32,235 nucleotides of DNA. Source: 'Osedax' symbiont bacterium Rs2_46_30_T18. Lineage in GTDB: Bacteria > Pseudomonadota > Gammaproteobacteria > Pseudomonadales > Balneatricaceae. The notes under the pieces were generated by a model. That model did no database searches, was not told the origin of the DNA, and saw nothing but the letters and a program-made list of their open reading frames with translations. Each line of letters starts with the position of its first letter. Positions within the stretch are counted from its first letter, which is position 1. Both the position numbers and the translations under genes were made by a program. Shown here in pieces: positions 24,509 to 30,056 of the stretch. The stretch is taken from positions 1 to 32,235 of the forward strand of contig MABF01000146.1 of NCBI GenBank assembly GCA_002163025.1, read 5' to 3'.

Positions 24509-24910
24509 TTGGCAATTGACGTGAATAACAAACAGATGAACGTAGAAAGTGTGATGAATTCTCTGCCGACGCGTCCGCGTATGAGCCATGGAATACTCAC
24601 GCTGGTGCTTCCTGAAAAGCGCAATCTATACGATGTTTACATGCCTTTTGTTAAAGGTGGCGGTTTGTTTATTGCTACCAACAGGGTGTTTCATTTAGGT
24701 GAGGAAGTGTTTGCATTATTACAAATAATGGATGAAGCCGATAAAACGCCGATCACTGGGAAAGTCATTTGGATGACGCCAAAATCGCCGCAAAATGGTA
24801 AAAAGCAGGGTATAGGCATACAAATCTCCGCCGAAGACTTAGATCTCTGTAAAAAGATCGAAACCTATTTAGCCGGTTATGACGCGGGTATTGGTACCCA
24901 GACGCTGTAG
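24509..24910 (+). CDS. pilZ: Type IV pilus PilZ-domain protein
   Basis: A 133-residue protein of the PilZ subgroup that works in type IV pilus assembly. The segment L-Y-D-V-Y-M-P-F-V-K-G-G-G-L-F-I closely follows Pseudomonas PilZ, as does K-V-I-W-M-T-P-K. The D/N-x-S-x-x-G motif needed for c-di-GMP binding is absent, as in Pseudomonas PilZ itself. The likely start is TTG at 24509, with AAGGAT (24494-24499) at good spacing; ATG 24536 is the alternative and would remove nine residues. It follows holB as in Pseudomonas. With fimV it suggests the cell makes type IV pili. Confidence 0.92.
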   Translation: MAIDVNNKQMNVESVMNSLPTRPRMSHGILTLVLPEKRNLYDVYMPFVKGGGLFIATNRVFHLGEEVFALLQIMDEADKTPITGKVIWMTPKSPQNGKKQGIGIQISAEDLDLCKKIETYLAGYDAGIGTQTL

Positions 24911-25000
24911 TTATATCGCTATCGTTGTCCCTGGAAAAATCAACTATATCAACCTCGCGTAGTTTAGTTATAAGCTGCGCCTATTAGTATAAAGACTTTT

Positions 25001-25786
25001 ATGTTTATTGATTCACACTGTCACTTAGATAAACTCGACTTGGTTGAGTACGATCACTCTTTTGCACAATTACTTGAAGAAACCACTGCCCGCTCTGTCT
25101 CCAGAATGCTCTGTGTCAGTATAGATTTGCAAGATTTTACTAAAATGTACCAATTGATCAGTGCCCACCCGCAGATTGATGCCTCTATGGGGGTGCACCC
25201 TTTGCATGTAAAAAACGCTGAGCAAATAGCCAGTGTAGAGCAGCTGACCGAGCTGGCGCTCAGGCATGATAAAGTTGTGGCTATCGGCGAATCCGGGTTA
25301 GATTATTTTTACGATAGCGACAGCAGAGAAGTACAGCAGCTGAGTTTTATCAACCATCTTAAAGTAGGCGCGGACTTAGGTTTGCCGGTAATAGTACATA
25401 CCAGAGATGCCAGGGCCGATACTATAGAACTTATTGGCCTCCACGGTGGAGAGGCAGCAGGTGTATTGCACTGCTTTACTGAATCTCTGGAAATGGCACA
25501 GCAGGCGATAGATCTCAATTATATGATCTCTATCTCCGGTATAGTGACATTCAAAAACTCAACGGCTCTGAAGCAGACCGTCCAGCAAATCCCGCTAGAA
25601 CATCTGCTGATAGAGACCGACTCGCCCTATCTGGCGCCAGTCCCTTACAGAGGTAAACAAAATCAGCCAAAGTATGTGGTTGAAGTTGCACAATACATCG
25701 CTGACCTTAAAGGAATTTCAGTTGCCAAACTGGCCGAAATTACCACCGATAATTATTATCGCCTGTTTAGTAAGGCTAAGAGATAG
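25001..25786 (+). CDS. TatD family metal-dependent hydrolase (YcfH-like)
   Basis: A 261-residue amidohydrolase-fold protein of the TatD DNase family. All metal ligands are visible: His6 and His8 in D-S-H-C-H-L-D, Glu97 in G-E-S-G-L-D-Y, His133 in I-V-H-T-R-D-A, His157 in L-H-C-F-T and Asp207 in E-T-D-S-P-Y. The family includes 3'-5' exonucleases and D-aminoacyl-tRNA-type deacylases. By position after holB and pilZ it matches E. coli YcfH and the Pseudomonas neighbour. AAAGAC is the only ribosome-site-like sequence before the ATG. A heptamer array and a hairpin follow the stop. Confidence 0.93.
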   Translation: MFIDSHCHLDKLDLVEYDHSFAQLLEETTARSVSRMLCVSIDLQDFTKMYQLISAHPQIDASMGVHPLHVKNAEQIASVEQLTELALRHDKVVAIGESGLDYFYDSDSREVQQLSFINHLKVGADLGLPVIVHTRDARADTIELIGLHGGEAAGVLHCFTESLEMAQQAIDLNYMISISGIVTFKNSTALKQTVQQIPLEHLLIETDSPYLAPVPYRGKQNQPKYVVEVAQYIADLKGISVAKLAEITTDNYYRLFSKAKR

Positions 25787-25794
25787 ACAGTCGT

Positions 25795-25833
25795 AAGTAG
25801 GAAGTAGGAAGTAGGAAGTAGGAAGTAGGAAGT
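25795..25833. repeat. Five-copy heptamer tandem repeat after tatD
   Basis: Five perfect copies of AAGTAGG (25795-25829) and a partial AAGT lie 8 bases after the tatD stop, between convergent genes. The array is preceded by GTCGTAAGTAGG, linking it in sequence to the GTAAGTC repeat after fimV. It is non-coding. Confidence 0.9.
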
Positions 25834-25861
25834 TGTGTGGAGTGATGATTGCTCCACACAA
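25833..25861. terminator. Possible bidirectional terminator hairpin between tatD and the EamA gene
   Basis: TTGTGTGGAG (25833-25842) and CTCCACACAA (25852-25861) form a perfect 10-bp stem around a 9-base loop between two convergent genes. It lacks a U-tract on either strand, so termination may depend on other factors. It directly abuts the heptamer array. Confidence 0.55.
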
Positions 25862-25879
25862 AGTTCTGAAGTAATCTGC

Positions 25880-26755
25880 TTAGCCTCTTATTATTTTGCG
25901 CAGTTTTGTTGGCAGTATTAGCGCGGCGGCCTGTTTGAACGCAGTGGTCGGCATCAATAGCGCAGTGAAAATTAAGCTTATCCCCAGTATTTGTAAGTTG
26001 TCCAATTGCTCCTGCATTAAAAATACTCCCAGCAGCACGGCCATCAGAGGGTTTAACAGTGAGAATATTCCCATTGTATCTGTGCCGAACATCTTCAGGG
26101 ATCGCACCCAGGCCCAGTAGCCGTAGGCGGTATTTAATACCACTAACCAAATTAACGCCGGCCAAGTATCGCTCGATGGCATGCTGAATGCTCCAGCGCT
26201 GTACGTGGCAAAGGGGATCATCAATGCCCCGCCAATCATTAGCTGCCAGGCAGAGACATTTAATACGTCGTCAATCACCAGTCTTCTCATCCACACAGAA
26301 GTGACAGACATAGAACTGATCGCCGCGAAGGCTGCCGCCACTCCCCACAAGTTGACATCGGCATCCGGATTTAATAATAAAGTCACCCCAAACAGGCCTA
26401 TAAGCGCGCTAAGCACAAATTTCAGCTGCGGTACTACTTTATAGATAAGCCAGTTAAACAACATCATCACCAGCGGAAAGGTGGCCCCCAATGTGCCTGC
26501 GACGGATCCCGGCAGTAAGTAGATTGCGGTGATCAACAGCGGGAAAAAAACTGCGATGTTACCTAGGCTGATCAGCAGCATCTGGCTTTTAGGCAAGCTG
26601 ATAGATTTCGGGCGCAGCATGAACAATAATATACCGGCGGGCAGGGCGCGCCAAACAGCCAGCCAGGGCGCTGGAATGTCCAGTAAATATAAGCCGATAA
26701 GTGCGTAGCTGGTTCCCCATAGCAACGGGACGGAGAGGGCAATCAAGTAGTTCAT
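25880..26755 (-). CDS. EamA/DMT-superfamily transporter
   Basis: A 291-residue hydrophobic protein with about ten membrane segments arranged as two EamA repeats, the drug/metabolite transporter pattern. The N-terminal W-G-T-S-Y-A-L-I motif and the second-half W-V-R-S-L-K segment fit the family. Substrates of such proteins range from amino acids to small toxic metabolites and cannot be read from the sequence. It is divergent from a marR gene across a 199-base region with iterated operator-like boxes, suggesting that MarR represses the transporter. The ATG at 26755 has only a weak ribosome site. tatD is convergent on the other side. Confidence 0.9.
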   Translation of the reverse strand: MNYLIALSVPLLWGTSYALIGLYLLDIPAPWLAVWRALPAGILLFMLRPKSISLPKSQMLLISLGNIAVFFPLLITAIYLLPGSVAGTLGATFPLVMMLFNWLIYKVVPQLKFVLSALIGLFGVTLLLNPDADVNLWGVAAAFAAISSMSVTSVWMRRLVIDDVLNVSAWQLMIGGALMIPFATYSAGAFSMPSSDTWPALIWLVVLNTAYGYWAWVRSLKMFGTDTMGIFSLLNPLMAVLLGVFLMQEQLDNLQILGISLIFTALLMPTTAFKQAAALILPTKLRKIIRG

Positions 26756-26825
26756 AGTAGTCTCTAATAATAAAACAAGGCTGGGAGAGCAGGTAGTAAT
26801 TCAAAGTGAGTATTAATAAAACAAT

Positions 26826-26897
26826 CTTTTTGAAAAGTAGTTTTCTAAAAAGATAATAACCTGAGTCGCTAGTTAAGGCAACTGTCTTTTCAGAAAG
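26826..26897. promoter_or_regulatory. Three operator-like boxes between eamA-type gene and marR
   Basis: CTTTTTGAAAAG (26826-26837), GTTTTCTAAAAA (26840-26851) and CTTTTCAGAAAG (26886-26897) share the dyad CTTTT-NN-AAAAG with one or two mismatches in the last two. The first two are 14 bases apart and the third is 60 bases from the first. They lie upstream of both divergent genes. Binding by the adjacent MarR protein is an inference. Confidence 0.5.
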
Positions 26898-26909
26898 ATA
26901 AAAGTGTGT

Positions 26910-26945
26910 TTGAATAGTGCTCCATTAATTCAACCTATTGAATAG
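26910..26945 (+). repeat. TTGAATAG repeat upstream of marR
   Basis: TTGAATAG occurs at 26910-26917 and 26938-26945, with the inverted ATTCAA at 26928-26933 between them. The second copy ends 9 bases before the marR start codon. It may be a separate operator, for instance for the XRE-cupin protein, but this is not shown by the sequence. Confidence 0.35.
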
Positions 26946-26954
26946 CAGCTAAAG

Positions 26955-27437
26955 ATGAACAATGACCATGTAGCGGATATATTAGAGCAGTGGCAACAGC
27001 AGCGTCCGGATTTGGACTGCTCGCCAGTGGCAGTGGTGGGGCGAATATCGCGAGTGGAAAAACTGATGAAACCTCAAATTCAAGCCGCTATGACGCCTTT
27101 TGGGCTAACCGCTATTGAATTTGATATTCTGGCGACTCTGCGGCGTAACAATCAGGCGCTGACACCGACCCAGTTATACCAGCTGGCGATGTTGTCCTCG
27201 GGGGCTATGACCACTAACCTAGATAAACTGGCTAAACGCGATCTATTGGAGCGCTTGTACAGTGATCAGGACAGGCGCAGTTGCACTGTGCAATTGACCG
27301 AGTCAGGGCGGCAGTTAATAGACCTTGCCTACAGCGCACATATAGCCAACGAGGAAAAAATGTTGTCATCTCTGACCCAGGCGGAGCGCTCGACGCTGGC
27401 GCAGTTGTTGCAGCGTTGGTTAGTGGCCAATGAATAG
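26955..27437 (+). CDS. MarR-family transcriptional regulator
   Basis: A 160-residue winged-helix regulator. The DNA-binding core is visible as L-T-P-T-Q-L-Y-Q-L (helix 2), S-S-G-A-M-T-T-N-L-D-K-L (recognition helix) and a wing with the hallmark D-R-R-S motif in S-D-Q-D-R-R-S. MarR proteins usually repress divergent transporter or detoxification genes and respond to small aromatic or oxidising ligands. It overlaps the next gene by 8 bases, so the two regulators are translationally coupled. The target is probably the divergent EamA transporter. The ligand is unknown. Confidence 0.93.
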   Translation: MNNDHVADILEQWQQQRPDLDCSPVAVVGRISRVEKLMKPQIQAAMTPFGLTAIEFDILATLRRNNQALTPTQLYQLAMLSSGAMTTNLDKLAKRDLLERLYSDQDRRSCTVQLTESGRQLIDLAYSAHIANEEKMLSSLTQAERSTLAQLLQRWLVANE

Positions 27438-27993
27438 CCTGCAGATTGAGGCGGCACTGGCTGCAAGGCTCAAGAGTTTACGGCTAGAGCGGGGCCTGTC
27501 GCTGGCAGAGCTCAGTGCCAGAAGCGGTGTCAGTCGGGCGACACTATCGAGAATTGAAAACGGCGAAGTGAGTCCTACCGCTCAAGTGTTAGGCAAGCTC
27601 TGCAGTGCATTTTCTATGACCCTTTCGCGGTTAATGTTGATGGTGGAACAGAGTCCACCGGCGCTGATCAGGCAGGCGCAGCAGCGGGTGTGGAGGGATC
27701 AGGAAACAGGCTTTAGCAGGCGCAATGTCTCACCCCCGGCAGAGGATCTCAGCTGTGAAATAATCGAGTGCGAGTTGGCTGCTAATTCCAGTATCAGTTA
27801 TGACGCCTCGCCAATAAAAGGACTGGAGCACTATCTGCTGCTAATCAGCGGCCAGTTGCAAGTCACGATAGGCGATGAAATCTATACTATGAATCCCGGA
27901 GATGTGTTGCGCTACAAGTTGCAGACAAACAGCGGTTTCGTCACTAGCGATCAGTTGGCGGCAAAATATTTACTGGTAATTACCGAGCCTTAA
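27430..27993 (+). CDS. XRE-family regulator with C-terminal cupin domain
   Basis: A 187-residue protein with an N-terminal XRE helix-turn-helix (about 12-65, S-L-A-E-L-S-A-R-S-G-V-S-R-A-T-L-S-R-I-E) and a C-terminal cupin_2 barrel (about 118-184, with H-Y-L-L-L-I-S-G-Q-L and M-N-P-G-D-V-L-R-Y). Such proteins sense small metabolites through the cupin. The start ATG overlaps the end of marR. The presence of two regulators beside one transporter suggests two inputs into the same efflux gene, an inference. The stop is one base from the stop of the convergent thioesterase gene. Confidence 0.9.
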   Translation: MNSLQIEAALAARLKSLRLERGLSLAELSARSGVSRATLSRIENGEVSPTAQVLGKLCSAFSMTLSRLMLMVEQSPPALIRQAQQRVWRDQETGFSRRNVSPPAEDLSCEIIECELAANSSISYDASPIKGLEHYLLLISGQLQVTIGDEIYTMNPGDVLRYKLQTNSGFVTSDQLAAKYLLVITEP

Positions 27994-27994
27994 G

Positions 27995-28420
27995 CTATGC
28001 CCGGTGTTTGATTACACTGAGCGTAATACGTGAAATACAGTTCATTTTTTGTTCCTGGTCAAACATCTTTATCTCCCATACCTGAGTGCTTCTGCCTATA
28101 TGTAATGGCTTGGTTATTCCAGTCACCAGGCCGGACCTGACTGCTCGCATATGATTGGCATTTATCTCTAACCCGACACAGGCAAAGCCTTCAGGACAGG
28201 CGAGTGTGGCCGCAGTGCTGCCGAGGGTTTCAGCCAGTACCACTGAGGCACCTCCGTGTAACAGGCCCATTGGTTGATGGGTGCGCTGATCAACCGGCAT
28301 AGTAGCGCTGATGTAATCGTCGCCAAATTCAGTGAACTCTATACCTAAGTGCCTCATTAAAGTGTTCTCTCTGGCCTGATTGAGCCTCGCTAGATCAAAT
28401 TCTTTTTGCCAAACTGACAT
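27995..28420 (-). CDS. Hotdog-fold thioesterase (YdiI/MenI-like)
   Basis: A 141-residue acyl-CoA thioesterase of the PaaI/YdiI group. The active-site residues of E. coli YdiI are present at equivalent positions: Gln49, His55 in L-L-H-G-G-A-S and Glu64 in V-L-A-E-T. YdiI itself can hydrolyse 1,4-dihydroxy-2-naphthoyl-CoA, but relatives act on many aromatic and acyl CoA esters, so the substrate here is open. ATG 28420 with GGAG 5 nt upstream is preferred; a longer in-frame reading to 28519 overlaps the divergent ubiF promoter and is not family-like. It ends tail-to-tail with the XRE-cupin gene, leaving one base between stop codons and no terminator. Confidence 0.9.
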   Translation of the reverse strand: MSVWQKEFDLARLNQARENTLMRHLGIEFTEFGDDYISATMPVDQRTHQPMGLLHGGASVVLAETLGSTAATLACPEGFACVGLEINANHMRAVRSGLVTGITKPLHIGRSTQVWEIKMFDQEQKMNCISRITLSVIKHRA

Positions 28421-28548
28421 AGTGTCTCCAAGTGTTAAACGAGCATCTGCGCTCCATAGTGGGGCTAATATACTGACGGAATTTGAACACAGGATTGTTT
28501 TTAATAAAGATTTTGTCAAGCTTTGATTATTGTCGTGGCAACATAGTC

Positions 28549-28554
28549 TATAAT
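28549..28554 (+). promoter_or_regulatory. Consensus -10 box before the ubiF-like gene
   Basis: TATAAT (28549-28554) matches the consensus -10 exactly and lies 24 bases before the ATG at 28579. A -35 hexamer at 17 bases (28526-28531, ATTATT) is poor. The start site would leave a leader of about 18 nt containing GGGAG. Confidence 0.45.
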
Positions 28555-28578
28555 GTCTCCAGCAACTGGGAGAGTGGA

Positions 28579-29826
28579 ATGAACAACAAGTACGACATTA
28601 TTATTGTCGGTGGCGGCATGGTCGGGGCGACCTTAGCCTGTGCACTGGCCGATAGCCAATTACAAATTGCCGTGATAGAGCCGAACCTCCCGCAGGCTTT
28701 TGATCCTGATCAGGCCCATGATTTAAGAGTCTCGGCACTGAATATTGCCTCACAGACAATCTTAGAAAATATTGGTGCCTGGGATGGGATCATCAGTCGG
28801 CGCAGCTGTGTCTATCGGCGCTTAAAAACCTGGGAGCTCGACGAAAAACGCGCTGCTACGTTATTTGATTGCCAACAGCAGGGAGTCGACCACTTAGGGT
28901 ATATCGTGGAAAACCGAGTGATTCAATTGGCGCTCTTAGAGCGAATGGCGCAGTTCAGTAATGTTAAATTGATTCACTGCGAAACAACCGCTATAGATTT
29001 TAATCCCGGTGCCAGCATTGTCGAGCTTGCAGATGGTCAACAATTACTGGCTAAGTTACTGGTGGGTGCCGATGGTGGTAACTCGGCCGTACGCAGCGCC
29101 GCAGGTATTGGAATTCATAGCTGGGACTATGAGCAGAGCGCGTTAGTCATCTCTGTGCTGATGGATGCAAAGCAGCAAGACATTACCTGGCAGCAATTCA
29201 CTCCAACCGGGCCGCTGGCATTTTTACCGCTGGGCGGTAACTGCGCTTCTCTGGTCTGGTACAACACCCCGGCAAATATTAAAGCGCTGTTGGAGTTGGA
29301 TGAGCAGACGTTTTTGGCGCAGCTGACTGATAGTTTTCCCAGTGCCCTGGAAAAAGTACACAAAGTTTTAGCCAAGGCTGCATTCCCGCTGAAGCGCCAG
29401 CATGCTCAGCAGTACGTGCGCGAGGGAGTGGCATTAATTGGCGATGCCGCACATATGATTCATCCTCTGGCCGGGCAAGGGGTAAATATAGGTCTGCTAG
29501 ATGCCGCGCAACTGGCGCAAAATTTAACAGCCGCTGTGGCTGAGAATTTCACCAGCGCTGAAGAATACGCATTAATCCCCAGGGGAGATATCAGCTCGTT
29601 AAAGACGCTGCAGCAATATCAGCAGCAGCGGCGCAGCCACAATTTACTGGTAATGCAGTTAATGGATAGTTTCTATCGAATATTCAGCAATGATTTGGCG
29701 CCCTTAAAGTTGCTGCGTAATTTGGGACTGGGATTGGCGGGTAAGATTGTGCCGGCAAAAAAGAAAGCCATGGCACTGGCGATGGGTTTGGAGGGGCCGT
29801 TACCTGATTTAGCAAAAAAGAACTGA
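28579..29826 (+). CDS. UbiF/UbiH-family FAD-dependent monooxygenase
   Basis: A 415-residue flavoprotein hydroxylase of ubiquinone synthesis. The dinucleotide-binding motif is G-G-G-M-V-G-A (11-17). The second motif V-G-A-D-G-G-N-S-A-V-R is near 158-168, and G-D-A-A-H-M-I-H-P-L-A-G-Q-G-V-N near 287-302. The segment R-R-L-K-T-W-E and Y-I-V-E-N-R-V-I resemble E. coli UbiF (C6 hydroxylation) more than UbiH. Since the UbiF/UbiH/UbiI/UbiM paralogues are close, the position hydroxylated is not certain and no symbol is given. ATG 28579 was chosen because the Rossmann fold starts within five residues; the longer reading to 28483 crosses the consensus -10. A hairpin follows the stop. Confidence 0.88.
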   Translation: MNNKYDIIIVGGGMVGATLACALADSQLQIAVIEPNLPQAFDPDQAHDLRVSALNIASQTILENIGAWDGIISRRSCVYRRLKTWELDEKRAATLFDCQQQGVDHLGYIVENRVIQLALLERMAQFSNVKLIHCETTAIDFNPGASIVELADGQQLLAKLLVGADGGNSAVRSAAGIGIHSWDYEQSALVISVLMDAKQQDITWQQFTPTGPLAFLPLGGNCASLVWYNTPANIKALLELDEQTFLAQLTDSFPSALEKVHKVLAKAAFPLKRQHAQQYVREGVALIGDAAHMIHPLAGQGVNIGLLDAAQLAQNLTAAVAENFTSAEEYALIPRGDISSLKTLQQYQQQRRSHNLLVMQLMDSFYRIFSNDLAPLKLLRNLGLGLAGKIVPAKKKAMALAMGLEGPLPDLAKKN

Positions 29827-29834
29827 GTATCCGA

Positions 29835-29875
29835 TCTGTTTCTTTGCCCGACGATTGGAGTTGGGTAAAGACAGA
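29835..29875 (+). terminator. Hairpin after the ubiF-like gene
   Basis: CTTTGCCC (29842-29849) pairs with GGGTAAAG (29863-29870) with one G-T wobble. TCTGT (29835-29839) pairs with ACAGA (29871-29875) after a two-base bulge. It starts 9 nt after the stop codon at 29824-29826. No U-tract follows, so it may end the transcript only with help or protect its 3' end. Confidence 0.5.
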
Positions 29876-30019
29876 CGGCCCTTAGCGCAAAAATTAAAAT
29901 TATGCTCGCCAGCTGACCGCAAAAAAGTGCTTAGAAGCTACGCATCTAAAGCGTAAACCGTTACAATGTCGAACATAATTATCATTTCGTGGTCCACTAA
30001 TAATCAGTTGTATTGTATC

Positions 30020-30029
30020 GCGGGCCCGC
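30020..30029. repeat. GC-rich perfect 10-base palindrome before the M16C gene
   Basis: GCGGGCCCGC at 30020-30029 is self-complementary and stands out from the AT-rich surroundings. It lies 27 bases upstream of the M16C start codon. It could be an operator or form a stem in the leader; nothing further can be said. Confidence 0.4.
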
Positions 30030-30056
30030 ACTCTAATAATAAGGATTTATTTGTCT

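Noticed and set aside
25795-25833. Heptamer array considered as a CRISPR array
   Set aside because: The units are 7 bases with no spacers and there are no cas genes.
26181-26444. Plus-strand 87-codon frame inside the EamA gene
   Set aside because: It is antisense to a clear membrane transporter and has no ribosome site or family resemblance.
28421-28519. 33-residue N-terminal extension of the thioesterase
   Set aside because: Family members begin at the position of ATG 28420, which has a good GGAG; the extension overlaps the ubiF-like gene's promoter region.
28483-28578. 32-residue extension of the ubiF-like protein
   Set aside because: It overlaps a consensus -10 box and the upstream region of the divergent thioesterase gene, and flavoprotein folds of this family begin within a few residues of ATG 28579.
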